Origin: Pythium myriotylum
Taxonomy: Eukaryota; Oomycota; Peronosporomycetes; Pythiales; Pythiaceae
Direction of reading: 5' to 3'
Assembly: GCA_023091665.1 (NCBI GenBank)
Contig: JALJCQ010000012.1
Coordinates: 3,348,001-3,412,000, forward strand
Length of the DNA: 64,000 nt
The notes beneath the pieces were generated by a model. It saw nothing but the letters and a program-made list of their open reading frames with translations, had not been told where the DNA came from and searched no databases. How positions within the stretch are numbered: the stretch's first letter is position 1; each line of letters opens with the position of its first letter. The position numbers and the translations under genes are program-made. Shown piece by piece: positions 1 to 10,319 of the stretch.

Positions 1-566
1 CGTCGCTCCAAGATATCGAGTTTTGCGTGACGAACCTGGAAGATTTGCCACTGGACGCACCGCTCAAGTGGAAATCCATCGGGTTTTTCTCGCTCGAGGC
101 CACCAACTCAATCCAGCAAGTCCCACGCGCACTTTCCGACCTTCTTGTCTTTCGGCTCTCGCTCTCCGGCAACAACATTTCGTTTATTCCAGACCAAATC
201 TTCGCGAATCAGGCCTTTGGCTCGTTGTCGCTGAGCGGAAATCCGTTAGCCAAGCTCCCTGACACCATCGGAAGTCTCAGTCAGCTGTATCGCATCCGGC
301 TCGAGTTTACTGGGCTCGAGGTCTTGCCGTCGTGGATGCTTCGCGAGTCGTCGGTCGTCGCGGCCCAGGACACGTTCATAGAAGTCGTCGACGTCGAGCT
401 CGGCGGTTCGCCTGTGTGCGAGCACTTGGGCAACCTGTCGACGAGTGAGTATTTTGCTGTGACCTGCGCACAAGTCACCCACGAGTCGACGGCGGTCGTG
501 TATCCACTCGAGTTCGAAGACACGCTGCGCGCGACGAGACGAGCCTTCCTCTTGGAGGACGTGTAG
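1..566 (+). CDS. LRR multipass membrane protein, 3' end only (window-truncated)
   Basis: This is the C-terminal end of a leucine-rich-repeat membrane protein; the reading frame is open from base 3 and the 5' part lies outside the window. It covers the last LRR units (LSLSGNNISFIP and SLSLSGNPLAKLPDTIGSL patterns) and the family tail with two conserved Cys (SPVCEH, VTCAQV) and a YPLEFEDTLRATRR end. The same bases occur in inverse orientation at 20071-20636 as the end of a complete 715-residue gene, so the missing part is probably like that gene. The function of this family is unknown to me. The architecture suggests an exposed LRR domain on a polytopic membrane anchor. Confidence 0.85.
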   Translation, partial: SLQDIEFCVTNLEDLPLDAPLKWKSIGFFSLEATNSIQQVPRALSDLLVFRLSLSGNNISFIPDQIFANQAFGSLSLSGNPLAKLPDTIGSLSQLYRIRLEFTGLEVLPSWMLRESSVVAAQDTFIEVVDVELGGSPVCEHLGNLSTSEYFAVTCAQVTHESTAVVYPLEFEDTLRATRRAFLLEDV

Positions 567-1032
567 CCATTCGGTTCTAATAGAATACTATTCGACCGGG
601 TCTAATTGGAAGTGAGTTTAAAATCCGTATCGGTTTTAATAGAATCAAATCGACTAACCTCTTTTAAAACCGATCCCATTGCTTGAAAATCCCTCCAAAA
701 TGCAGTATGGACGTCGCGAGTCTCGACTTTGCCGCGCTCTCTCGCCGCCGCTGCTGCCGCTCTCGGCCTCTCGCTTCGCCACCACATGAAAGTGCGTCTC
801 GCGCATCTTCTGACACCTTTTTCTGCGCGTCGGGCGTTGTGTATGCCCCTCAGTGCGACCAAACGCCACGTCGTCAACTCGTCTCGACTGTCGCGCAAGC
901 GCCACGGCGACGAGGCTCGCGGCGACCCAATCGACCATGCTCTAGTGGTGAGACAGCCAAGATATTGAATTGATCTATTTTGGGGGAGGAAGACGCGCGC
1001 GACGAGAGATCACAGAAGCCCCTCAGTGGGAA
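567..1032. other. Intergenic, with small repeated motif
   Basis: No gene seen. The motif TCGGTTYTAATAGAAT occurs at 571-586 and 630-645, and ATCGGTTTTAA (629-639) has its reverse complement at 664-674, giving a small stem. The same block is present inversely at 19605-20070. Confidence 0.5.
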
Positions 1033-3123
1033 ATGGCGACCGTTCATCCCGAGCCGAGTCCTCGCCGAGGCCTGGTTTGCGTGGTCAAGCTGGCGCCGAG
1101 GCCGTTCGCGTGCGTGTGGGCTGTTATCGTGACGCTCCACGCGCTATCCGGGGCCTTTGCCTTCGCGGTGGCCTATCTGCACTACTACATTCTGCGAGCA
1201 GATCAGGACGATTTACTCGAGCTGTTAGGAAGCCACGTGATTAGCTTCTTCCCGTGGGTCATCGCGCTGTATTCAATTGTCGGGATCTTGCACGTCGTGC
1301 TCATCGCTACGATACTACGAAACTCTGTTTCGGATCGACAGCTTTCGTTCCGATCGAGAAGCCCGGCTGCATACCTCTTAAAGACACGTCTCGCTGCATC
1401 GCGAGGAGCCCGCTGTCGTATCAGACACGCAGCATCTCCGTTCTTCCGTGTCTTTGGGCGGAGAGGCCTGTTTGGAATCGAAGGTGCTTATTTTGAGACG
1501 GTGCATCGTGTTGTGGAGATTGTCGAGAACGCGGCTCAAACTTACCAGGCCTGGAAGCTGAGTCACCTCGTCCCTACAATCTGGATTAACCGCATGTACG
1601 CACTCGTGATCGTGTCCAGCTGCTGGAGTACTCCGCTGGTCCATTTTTTCGCCGGTAACCGGTTTGTTCTGCATCGTGTTTTGTCTCGTAGTCTGGACAC
1701 TGTGCTCGACTTCGTGGCGCTCACGGTATTCCCTTTGGCGATCTTCGCCCCCTACGCGCGTGCGTTTGATCCAGGATATGGTGATTCTCCCATAACATTG
1801 TACTACGAAGACACTTGGTACATCAATGCCGTCGCCGAGAATCAGCAGGTATTCCCACTTGATGCACTTGATCTGGTCACGAAGTTTCTTCCGTGTCTGT
1901 CAGTCTTGATTTCGCTCCGGACTGTGTCGAGATGTTTCGAGACACGACCATCCTCGCCCCGACCAATATCTGTCGCTCCTTTACCGTTCCCCGTTCAGAG
2001 CCAGATGCAGAAGATTCGACGTGACGAAGATGTTGAGACTTCAATTCATAGCGGAAAGAAACGATCTTGGACGATGAGGCTTCATGGCATCATCGACTGC
2101 ATTCTCCTCTTTTGGGGACTGAGTATCGCAGTTATTCACATCTGTTCAACGGTGGTGGCGAACAGCAGCAACAAAGTGGGTTGTTATCTGAACCTTCGAC
2201 CTTGGATGTCAACAACCTATCACTGCGCTGTTATGGAGATTAACTGTGCCGTATCGGGTCACGGTGGTAAAGCAGTGGATGTGACACAAGCGCTTACTGG
2301 TATTGATCAAACGAAGCTGCGCGCGCTCGTCCTCTCAAGTTGTCCTGACCTACACATTCCCAGACGAATCCGTGATTTTCCCGAATTGCAGATGCTGCAG
2401 ATCTACAATTCCACAGTGCGTGAATGGACAGGTGACGCCTCCTTATCTCAGAGTCACCACCCGTCATTGGCTCTCGTTTACGTGGTGCGCACAAATTTTT
2501 CAGGCGGTGTTGTACCAGAGGGCCTTCTGTCGGATGAAATGCCCTCGACGCTGGTCGATATCGAGTTTTGCGTGACAAACCTGAGTGCGCTGCCGGTCTC
2601 AATCAATCCCAAGTGGCGTTACCTTATATTCTTTGTGCTCGAGGCGAGTCCCGCAATTTTCCATTTTCCCTCCGAGCTGTTGGGTGTGAGAATTCAGCGA
2701 GTGTCGCTATCAGGAAACCGGATCGCATCCATTCCGGACAATCTTCTTGAGGACCAAGCGTTTGGCTCGCTGTCGCTAAGCGGGAACCCATTGTCTGCTC
2801 TTCCCAATTCAATTGGCTCCTTTGATTTGCTGTATCGAATTCGACTGAAGTCCTCCGGTCTCCTGAAGCTGCCAAAGTGGATGTTGCGAAACTCATCGCT
2901 CACCGCATCTCAAGACACTTACGTTCAAGTAGTGGACGTCCAACTTGGCTGTTCCCCTGTCTGTGAACACGTCGAAGATTTGTTAACTAGCCCGCTCTTT
3001 GCGATTGATTGCTCTTGCGATGAAGCTGAAGTATGGCCGTTGGTGTACCCCCTCGCCTACGAAGATGACCTACGATTGTGGCGGACTACAGCGCTTCTTC
3101 GAGCACTTCACAAGCAAATGTAA
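1033..3123 (+). CDS. Polytopic LRR membrane protein, copy B
   Basis: Product of 696 residues. I chose the ATG at 1033 because the longer frame from 970 begins with TTG. Hydrophobic segments lie near residues 25-52, 70-95, 190-210, 222-245, 279-300 and 352-375, so about six membrane spans. They are followed from about residue 420 by LRR units (LRALVLSSCPDLHIP, LSLSGNPLSALPNSIGS) and a Cys-containing tail ending in a YPLAYEDDLRLWR-like motif. Conserved within the family are QTYQAWKLS and YYEDTWYINAVAENQQ between the spans. Its neighbours are paralogues in the same direction. It is nearly identical to the minus-strand gene at 17514-19604, differing by two silent changes and the last residue (Met here, Val there). 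The role is unknown; a surface receptor or scaffold is plausible but inferred. Confidence 0.85.
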   Translation: MATVHPEPSPRRGLVCVVKLAPRPFACVWAVIVTLHALSGAFAFAVAYLHYYILRADQDDLLELLGSHVISFFPWVIALYSIVGILHVVLIATILRNSVSDRQLSFRSRSPAAYLLKTRLAASRGARCRIRHAASPFFRVFGRRGLFGIEGAYFETVHRVVEIVENAAQTYQAWKLSHLVPTIWINRMYALVIVSSCWSTPLVHFFAGNRFVLHRVLSRSLDTVLDFVALTVFPLAIFAPYARAFDPGYGDSPITLYYEDTWYINAVAENQQVFPLDALDLVTKFLPCLSVLISLRTVSRCFETRPSSPRPISVAPLPFPVQSQMQKIRRDEDVETSIHSGKKRSWTMRLHGIIDCILLFWGLSIAVIHICSTVVANSSNKVGCYLNLRPWMSTTYHCAVMEINCAVSGHGGKAVDVTQALTGIDQTKLRALVLSSCPDLHIPRRIRDFPELQMLQIYNSTVREWTGDASLSQSHHPSLALVYVVRTNFSGGVVPEGLLSDEMPSTLVDIEFCVTNLSALPVSINPKWRYLIFFVLEASPAIFHFPSELLGVRIQRVSLSGNRIASIPDNLLEDQAFGSLSLSGNPLSALPNSIGSFDLLYRIRLKSSGLLKLPKWMLRNSSLTASQDTYVQVVDVQLGCSPVCEHVEDLLTSPLFAIDCSCDEAEVWPLVYPLAYEDDLRLWRTTALLRALHKQM

Positions 3124-4065
3124 TTTCACGTCGTGACTGCATGAATGAGTGACAGAACATTTCATCAGTTCTTTGTAGTGCCCGTTTAGAGTCGAAGTGA
3201 CGAATCCCTCATTTGGATTCCAGGTATATCGACTGTTTTGTGACCTACTCGAGTGCGCTATTTGCTACTTTGTGTCGGTGTCAGGAGCTGTTGTAAAAGG
3301 ACGACGCTCGAAGTGCTTTCATCATAACCTGCTTAGTGTCAACAGGTACCCGTATGGGTCGGAGCTTTGCTCTCCACGAGATCCAAATCAGAGACTTGAA
3401 CGTGCTGCAAGTGATTCAAACCTGAGGTTCACAGATCAGGAATGGCGTTCAAATTTCGAGTACGAAAACTCGTCCAGCGTTCTCCAGTTCTGTGACGAAG
3501 CTTGGGGCGGCACTTGCCTTCCGTGTTCGTCTCGACACACTGTTCTGATTTTTGCTCGTGTGGATCGCCATGCTGAACTCGTAAATGACGTCAGTCGTAT
3601 ACTTCTACTACGGTCCTGGGGCTAGTACATTATTGATTTTTATTTTGAGGTGCTTGGGAATCTAGCGGTGAGTTTGTCTCCGTGGTTCTCTGTTGCAAAT
3701 GGTCTGTGGGTCGACACTGGTGTGTTCGTTGCGGCTACGCCGACTTGATTTCCACCAGTGCAAACAGCGGTCCAATCATGGCAGATCCTTCAGTTTGCTC
3801 CGGTCAACCGGAGCTTGGTGGGGCACTATGTGATCTTCAGTGAAGTCAAGCAAATCGCCTCTCTGGTTACAGTATCAGCGGCGCTGTATTCTTGGATGAG
3901 TGTAACACTGATGGTGTGCATCGATGGTGGTTACAGAATTCTTCACTAAGAACTTTGCACTTGGGAGTTTAATCTTGTCTCGCGCTGAGTGTCAAGAGTG
4001 ACGAAGTAACGAAGACAAAGGTTGTTCCCTCTCATTCCATCCGTAAAGGATCTGCCCGTGGAGTG
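3124..4065. other. Intergenic; diverged end of the inverted repeat
   Basis: Bases 3124-3590 are the diverged inner end of the inverted duplication. The rest (3591-4065) shows no gene I can support; the open frames there are short and do not resemble the neighbours. Confidence 0.5.
4032..4038 (+). promoter_or_regulatory. Possible Inr element
   Basis: TCATTCC, 28 bases before the ATG at 4066, fits the oomycete initiator. The flanking-promoter-region part (CAWTTT) is not present, so this is a weak call. Confidence 0.3.
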
Positions 4066-6264
4066 ATGTCGCGGGTTGACCGTGCAGCCAGTGGTGTTCT
4101 GACCAGGGAGTCGTCGGGAACTGAGCTCACACCTAAGACGTCATCAAGGCAGAGACTCCGACTCGCTAGCATCAAGACCCAGCAAACCATTTCGAGCTTC
4201 GTGGAAGCATTGGGGACCAGTCGGACATCCTGCCTGATCGAACTTGGCCCGTGGTGGTTTTCGCTTGTTTGGTTTGCGCTACTTGCAACACACACTCTGC
4301 TTGCGCTTTACTTCTTCTTTGTCGCGTATATGCACTGGTACCTGATCTGGATTCACAGTGACACAATGGTCGTTGGCTTGGGTGAACATGTACGCGGCTT
4401 TTTTCCATTGGTTATCGCAGCAAACGGCGCTCTCGCTACTGCAAATGCGATCTGTGTCTTGGCATCGTTGATTGGTTCGCTGTGGGAGCGACGACTCCGT
4501 TTTGGAGATCCTCAACGGCTCACATCTTCTTTTTCGTTGAGGTCGTCAAAGCGAGTTATTCCAGGTCGGCGCCTGGTCGCAAGAGGAGCTATGTGCACCC
4601 GCAAAGTCTTCGGGTCTGCAGGGCTTTTCGGAATCGAAGGTGAGCATTTTGAGGTGGTTTTTCGATTGATGGAGGTAGTCGAGACTGGGGCACAGACATA
4701 CCAAGCGTGGAAGCTGAGCAAACTCGTGCTGAGCGTATGGATCAACCGTATGTATGCAATTGTAATTGCGCTAAGCTGTTGGGCCACCCCCATCGCTCAC
4801 GTTGTGTTCCGACACCGCACTGCTTTACGTCGAGTGATGTCCATTTCCTTGAACGGAGCATGCAATTTTGTTGCGCTAACAGTGTTTCCTCTCGCAATAT
4901 TCCTCCCATACGCAAAAGCTTTCGACCCATCCGTTAGAGACTTCCCGCTGAACTTCTACTACGAAGACTCTTGGTTCATCAAAGCAGTCGCAGAGAATCG
5001 GCAACTATTCGTTTCTGACACGGTGGACTTTTTGACCAAGATCTCTCCCGCTGCTTCACTCCTGCTAAATCTGATCGCACTTCGAGGATGCTTCGTCCTT
5101 TCTTCACCCTCGCGAGTTCACGTGAGCGTTCCAGTGACTTCTGGACCAAGTGAGAACTCAATTGCGGACGGTACACACAGCAGATCTCAGATGTCTGGTA
5201 TTGTGGAGGTCTTTTTTGTCGTCTGGGGGGTCATCGTCGCCTCCTTGCACATCCGCACGACGAACCTGGCCACCAGCACAGACCTTCGAGGGTGCTATCT
5301 GAACTTGCGGCCGTGGTTCGCTACGAAATATTCCTGTGCCGTGCTAGAAGTTAATTGCGAAGTCCAAGGACATTTCGGGAGTGTGACAGACATGGATAAC
5401 GCGCTTTCGGGTTTTGACAGCAGCACATTACGTGGTTTGGTAATCGGTGACTGCCCAGAACTTCAAATGCCTAACCGATTCCAGCTCTTCTCACAGCTTT
5501 ATCTGCTGAAGATTTACAATTCCGCGATCCAGAGTTGGCCCGCTGATGCCGCAATCAGTTCAAAAACGTATCCACAACTGACACAAATTTATATCGCCCG
5601 CACGAACACTTCGATGGGCGAGGTACCAATAGGTATGATCTCGGAAGAGCTACCATCGTCATTGATCGACATTGAGTTCTCGGTCTCCAACATTCGCACA
5701 CTACCAGAGTCTGTGGGGGAGAAATGGCAGTCAGTTGCAGTCTTAGTGGTCGAAGCTTCCTGCCTCGAAGACTTCCCAGTTGTGGTTGCGCAGCTACCTC
5801 TGATCCACATTTCGCTTGCTCGCAACCAGATCACTTCCATACCAAGCGATCTGCTTGCGAAATTGGAACTTTGGACGCTCTGGCTCGGTCAAAATCCAAT
5901 CGTGACTCTCCCAGACACGATCGGAATGATGAACTTGTTGGTCCACATGAACCTGGGGGACACGAGCATCGTAACTTTGCCTGATTGGATGACTGATCAA
6001 GCATCAAGAGCGTCCGAAGACACATTTGGTAAGACTGTATTCGTTGAACTAGGTGGATCTCCAGTTTGCTCGGAGGGCGACAGGAGCACGCCTCTCGAAA
6101 CGAACAAGTTCTTCAGCGTCGAATGCGAAGAGCCTCTCGATACAAATTGGGTGCTTTTCTACCCTCTCACTTACGAAGACGAGCTACGGGCGTCACGCAA
6201 AGTTTCGCTTCTCCACACACCACGGACTTGCCACACTGGTGGATTCACCACAGCGCGCCTGTGA
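4066..6264 (+). CDS. Polytopic LRR membrane protein, copy C
   Basis: Product of 732 residues from the ATG at 4066 (the frame opens one codon earlier with GTG). It has the same layout as the neighbouring LRR genes: predicted spans near residues 60-88, 110-135, 225-245, 265-287, 318-340 and 375-398, the family motifs QTYQAWKLS and FYYEDSWFIKAVAENRQ, then LRRs from about residue 445 (ISLARNQITSIPSDLL, LWLGQNPIVTLPDTIG). Its tail is longer than in the other copies. It is clearly diverged from copies A and B and lies outside the inverted arms. A degraded relative follows directly downstream at 6434. The cellular role is unknown. Confidence 0.85.
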   Translation: MSRVDRAASGVLTRESSGTELTPKTSSRQRLRLASIKTQQTISSFVEALGTSRTSCLIELGPWWFSLVWFALLATHTLLALYFFFVAYMHWYLIWIHSDTMVVGLGEHVRGFFPLVIAANGALATANAICVLASLIGSLWERRLRFGDPQRLTSSFSLRSSKRVIPGRRLVARGAMCTRKVFGSAGLFGIEGEHFEVVFRLMEVVETGAQTYQAWKLSKLVLSVWINRMYAIVIALSCWATPIAHVVFRHRTALRRVMSISLNGACNFVALTVFPLAIFLPYAKAFDPSVRDFPLNFYYEDSWFIKAVAENRQLFVSDTVDFLTKISPAASLLLNLIALRGCFVLSSPSRVHVSVPVTSGPSENSIADGTHSRSQMSGIVEVFFVVWGVIVASLHIRTTNLATSTDLRGCYLNLRPWFATKYSCAVLEVNCEVQGHFGSVTDMDNALSGFDSSTLRGLVIGDCPELQMPNRFQLFSQLYLLKIYNSAIQSWPADAAISSKTYPQLTQIYIARTNTSMGEVPIGMISEELPSSLIDIEFSVSNIRTLPESVGEKWQSVAVLVVEASCLEDFPVVVAQLPLIHISLARNQITSIPSDLLAKLELWTLWLGQNPIVTLPDTIGMMNLLVHMNLGDTSIVTLPDWMTDQASRASEDTFGKTVFVELGGSPVCSEGDRSTPLETNKFFSVECEEPLDTNWVLFYPLTYEDELRASRKVSLLHTPRTCHTGGFTTARL

Positions 6265-6433
6265 AAAGCCTGAGAGCATTTCCTTTTGATAATTGCGGTC
6301 GGGGGCGTTGTGGCTGCCGCAAACACTATTTCCCCACTAGAGGCTTCGCTCGAACCTCCCTGAGGGTCTGACACCTCAGTTTTAAAGGCCCCCACGTCAT
6401 CTATTTCTCTGGCAGTTCCCAGAGCAAGCAATC

Positions 6434-6829
6434 GTAGAGAACAAGCAGCATTTCGTCGCAGATGCAACCAATTTTATCCGAAAATCTCGCCTGCGCTCTT
6501 CCGTTCTGCTCAACATGATTGACCTCAGGTGTTGCTTCGTGCCTTGATCCCCCCTCATCCCATCATTAGTTAACGAACTGCGTCTTATTTCGCATGCTCG
6601 CGACCAGGTCGTCTCCATGGCAAATTGTTTGCTCGCAAAGCTAACCTGGACGTTGTGGTTCTCTTAAAATCTGATCACGAGTCTCCCTGGTATTGGATGG
6701 ACGAATTTCTGATCCAAGTGAACCTGGTTGACACGAGTACAGCGTCTTTGTCGATTTAGACGACTGGTTCTCCGTGATTGGATCTACAATGACACTCTCG
6801 AAGACTGTTGCCGTTCATCTAGCCATGCT
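6434..6829 (+). pseudogene. Degenerate LRR gene fragment with internal deletion
   Basis: Bases from 6434 translate to VENKQHFVADATNFI and then VLLNMIDLRCCFV, which matches copy C around its fifth membrane span (VAENRQLFVSDTVDFL ... LLLNLIALRGCFV). After about 6545 the similarity jumps to the LRR part: RDQVVSMANCLLAKL and TWTLWF, against RNQITSIPSDLLAKLELWTLWL, then stop codons and frame changes up to about 6815. The central third of the gene is missing. This is a dead tandem copy of the gene just upstream, and it ends against the convergent START-family gene. Confidence 0.8.
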
Positions 6830-8296
6830 TTAGCATATTGAGATAACCGGCCCAACCACGATGTTTTCCCATCTTAGTGCAACCAGCAAAACCTCGAGCA
6901 TCCACATGTCCGACCCGGCGACCGAGTTGCCGTGTACTTCGCCACCAAACTCGAGCCGACACTGTTCTCCGCTCTCTCCATGGGACTCGAAGATTGTCCA
7001 ATTGTGGTAGTCGACCCATTGCTCTCGCACGCCTGGGACTGGTGTTTCAGGAAGCAAGAACTTTGTGTGGTCCAGTGAGCGAATGACGATCACATAACCA
7101 TTTGATATCGCGAACCGAGAGACCAGAAAAAGCGTCTTGACGAGTAAACAGCCGTCTTGGCTCGACATGACACGGAGCTTGATCTGGTTATCGTCGTCCA
7201 CACGTCGCAATGACGATACTGTAACATTCAAGGACGCCGAGTACAATTTAGAGAGCCCGTCGGATGCACCTGTCACAGACCAGCCGCGCGCTGATAACTC
7301 GGCCGCCGTAATCCCATGAAAAGTCTTGGTAAGTGAGAAGGCCACGCGGTCGACCGAGCGAACACGTTTGTCTCGCCAACCAAAAAGACTCACTCCACTT
7401 GACAGGAACGTCTGTTTGTCGTTGAAGCGCCGCACTCCATCGAAAGTCTGTCGCGCTATCTCTCGACACAGGTTAGCATCGACCGGAACAACGAATTCTG
7501 GAATCGAGACCGCATATGTTTGCTGCATCTCGTCCAAGTTGGTTTAGCGAAATCAATCACTGATACTCATTTCGTCAGAACCAAGGGTAACTTGCAATGC
7601 TTACCTCGTTCCGGGAACTCACGAGACCTCCAATCCGGATCCAAGAAGCTGCTTTCAGTGCATATCGGTTATGCTCGGCGATCGCGAGCTGGAGCGCCTC
7701 GTTCTCTTTGCGAAGCTGAGCTTTGACTTCGACGATCTCTTTGAACTGCTGCCCACCTGACGATCTCTCTGCGATCGCAGAGTCAACTTCCACCGCGCCG
7801 GTCTCGCGTTCACTCTTGTTCAATTGAAGTTCCGCAAACTCCTGTTCCAGATCGTGGACCGTGTCTCTCAACTTCTGCATCTTCATCTGTGATGAGCAGG
7901 AACAACTCTCGTTAACGTCTTAACATCGGTTCGGTGGTACGGGTGGTTCAGCTCGCTCACGAGTTTACGATAGTAGGTACGCTTGACGTGGAGCCGCTGG
8001 CGCATACGGCGCTCTTCATTTGTTTGCGGCGCCGAGAGCGGCTCGAGATCGGGCACGTTCGATGAGTCCATTTGTTGCTGATGTGAGACCTTGCTAAGTG
8101 AGACCGTCGGACCCCGCGTGCTCTGTTCGGAAGATTGCATGACCGTGTGGATGACACGGGGCGACGGATCTTCTCCAGAGAGCGCGCTGTGTCGCCCATC
8201 TCCGGCGTGTTCCACCCTGGGCGTCTCATTCTTGGAGCAAACAGGCCAGACAGCGAGTGAGTTTTTGGGCTCGATATCATTATCAGGCGAGTTCAT
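6830..8296 (-). CDS. Basic/coiled-coil plus START-like protein, copy 1 (3 exons)
   Basis: Exons 7961-8296, 7605-7886 and 6830-7528 join in phase 0 to give 438 residues. Introns are GT-AG (7887-7960 and 7529-7604). The exact acceptor of exon 3 could also be 6 bases further in, since ATGCAG gives two AGs. Exon 1 has a long low-complexity N-terminus and ends in the family hallmark RQRLHVKRTYYRKL. Exon 2 continues as a coiled coil (KLRDTVHDLEQEFAEL). Exon 3 is a START/Bet v1-like domain ending VISIC. The basic stretch followed by heptad leucines is bZIP-like but lacks the usual invariant Asn. The three paralogues at 11092, 13680 and 15601 are on the other strand. Confidence 0.8.
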
Positions 8297-9071
8297 TGGT
8301 TGAAAAACTGGAGACCTTGCCTGACCTCTCGCCTGCCATCCCTTGAGATCTTATCGAATAGACCGACTCTCTTGGACTTGTTGTGTCAATTGCGCTGAGG
8401 GTGTTCGAAGATGAAGTGTGAAGTCGCTGAATGAGTCCTCTTCGAAGGGATGCCGACTTAACGGTGTTTGATTGCTGGCGAATTGCCACATCGTCGACGC
8501 ATCTTTATCAACGAAAATGATACACCAATTGATATCGGTACGGGGCCAGAAGTGTTGAAGAGCGGGACCCGACTGGCTGTTGGAGTCACCACAGTTGGGG
8601 TCTTCTGCGACATATTTCACGACCGCAAACACAACAGATGCATGCTGCCAATGACAAAGGGTCCGGGTCCTTGGTTGGTCGATGTCGAGAGGACTTCAAA
8701 TCACTGCGGGAGCTCGCCGATGGAGCCGCGGTTGAGTCTGACAAACGGTGGTTCTTTCGATCTGAAACGTACTTGGAGCTTGGGTTCCAAGTGAACCCAA
8801 GGCCAAACATTGTGGATACCGGTATCAGCTCGGTGGTGTTTCCCTGAACATTCGTTGCGGGATCTCCAGATGGCTACACTCGAAACGTGAGTGAAGGTTA
8901 GCAAGCGAGAATGTTGGAGCTTCCTGACCTAGATCTAGCTCTCGCGTCTGGGTCGCCAAACGACGCTCCCAGACACTCCCAGACGCTCCCGAACGCCCAC
9001 AACCAATTTTGCCAGCTCCGGGCGACTGATCAACGCAGAAACTACTCTTACAGCGAGAGAATTCGTCGCAA
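8297..9071. other. Divergent intergenic region
   Basis: Lies between two gene starts pointing away from each other. No gene recognised. CAATTTTGCC near 9005 resembles the FPR half of the oomycete core promoter, 60 bases before the kinase ATG, but a good Inr is not in front of it. Confidence 0.4.
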
Positions 9072-10319
9072 ATGTCGGCCTCTAGTCCCTGGAACGTCAC
9101 GGTCGCACCAGCGTCCGATCTACCTTGTTCACGCAAACCCACTCTGCAAGAGATCATGGACGAAGAGTTTGCGAGGCAACTGTATGAGAACGAGTGTCGC
9201 TCCATCGAAGAACTCGCTGCGGATGATACTCCAGATTATGTCTTTGCCGGGTTCGAGGATACGAACAGTGACCGGGAGCTGCTCAGCGCCGACTCGTTCT
9301 TCTCCTCAGATACGGATGACGACGAGGAAACGTGTGCTTCGATTCGAACCACGTCCGCAATCGCTTCAACAAAACCGAAAGGAGGTTTTGACCGGTCGAT
9401 CCCCGTTGAAGGCACCGAGAAAGGTCTCAACTCGATCCGCGAGTCGTTCCGCAGGCAGGAGAAATTTGAGCGCCACGGCGGCCGCGTCGAGTCGGCCAAG
9501 TTCGCGACGCAGGACGCAGTTCTGGATGAGCGCACAACGCTGATGCTGCAAAAGATGATTAATCGAGGTGATCTGGATGAGGTCCACGGTTGCATGCAGA
9601 GTGGCAAGGAAGCCAATGTGTACTTTGCGATCGGCACGGACCCGGAGACCTTCCGTAAGCGCGAGTACGCTGTCAAGATCTTCAAGACCACGCTGAATGC
9701 GTTCGCGAATCGCAAAGATTATATCACAGGTGACCGCCGTTACGACCTCGCGTTCCAGAAGAAAGACCGGCGCCGCCAGATTCAGGAGTGGAGCGAGAAA
9801 GAGTTCCGCAACTTGTCGCGCGCCGTCAAATGCATCCGAGCGCCCGAGCCAGTGCTTTTCAAGGAGCATATTGTCGTCATGATTTTCATCGGCAACGCCG
9901 CAGAGGGCCTACCGGCACCGACGCTCAAAGAGATCGCGGCGAGTCTGACACCGCGGCAGCTACTCCACGCATACGCCGACTTGCTGGTAGCGACGCGCAC
10001 ACTTTTCCACGTGGCCAAATTGGTCCACGGCGATCTGAGCGAGTACAACGTTCTCTACCAGAAACAGAAGTGCTGGCTAATTGACTTCGGGCAGGCCATG
10101 GACCAGACTCACCCCGAGTTCCTCGATTTCTTGCGTCGCGACCTCGTGAACCTACGACGTTTCTTCCAGAAACAGGGCGTACCCGCCGCAACTGCCGAGG
10201 AAGAAGGACTCCTCACGGTAGAAGAGGCGTTCGCGTGGGTACTGCAAAGCGAGGACGACGTGGTCGCCGACCAGTACCCACTGCTCGCCGAGCTGCTTGA
10301 GTCGAAGATAGCTAGTTAA
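9072..10319 (+). CDS. RIO-family atypical protein kinase (RIO1/RIO3 type)
   Basis: Product of 415 residues. The RIO kinase fold is recognisable from its P-loop SGKEANVYFA (about residue 176), the catalytic Lys in YAVKIFKTTLNAF, the hinge-side MIFIGN, the catalytic loop HGDLSEYN (about 318) and the metal-binding LIDFGQA (about 335). The KTTLNAFANRKDYI stretch is closer to RIO3 than to RIO1 as I remember them, so the subfamily is open. RIO kinases act in late maturation of the small ribosomal subunit, where ATP hydrolysis drives release from pre-40S particles. The N-terminal 130 residues are acidic and low-complexity. No introns. It is unrelated to its neighbours and interrupts the START-like cluster. 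Confidence 0.92.
   Translation: MSASSPWNVTVAPASDLPCSRKPTLQEIMDEEFARQLYENECRSIEELAADDTPDYVFAGFEDTNSDRELLSADSFFSSDTDDDEETCASIRTTSAIASTKPKGGFDRSIPVEGTEKGLNSIRESFRRQEKFERHGGRVESAKFATQDAVLDERTTLMLQKMINRGDLDEVHGCMQSGKEANVYFAIGTDPETFRKREYAVKIFKTTLNAFANRKDYITGDRRYDLAFQKKDRRRQIQEWSEKEFRNLSRAVKCIRAPEPVLFKEHIVVMIFIGNAAEGLPAPTLKEIAASLTPRQLLHAYADLLVATRTLFHVAKLVHGDLSEYNVLYQKQKCWLIDFGQAMDQTHPEFLDFLRRDLVNLRRFFQKQGVPAATAEEEGLLTVEEAFAWVLQSEDDVVADQYPLLAELLESKIAS

Larger units (their letters stand above)
1..3590. repeat. Left arm of large inverted duplication
   Basis: Bases 1-3123 match the reverse complement of 17514-20636 without any gap (paired coordinates sum to 20637). I see three substitutions, at 2322, 2862 and 3118. 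From 3124 to about 3590 the match continues to 17111 but with many substitutions and at least two indels. The arm carries one and a quarter LRR genes. The arm probably extends left of the window. Confidence 0.93.

Noticed and set aside
970..1032. 21-codon N-terminal extension of LRR copy B
   Set aside because: Begins with TTG, not ATG, and has no family counterpart. The ATG at 1033 was used here and in the inverted twin.
8351..8810. Minus-strand frames upstream of START-family copy 1 as extra exons
   Set aside because: No similarity to the paralogues, which all begin with a short exon ending in the YYRKL hallmark.
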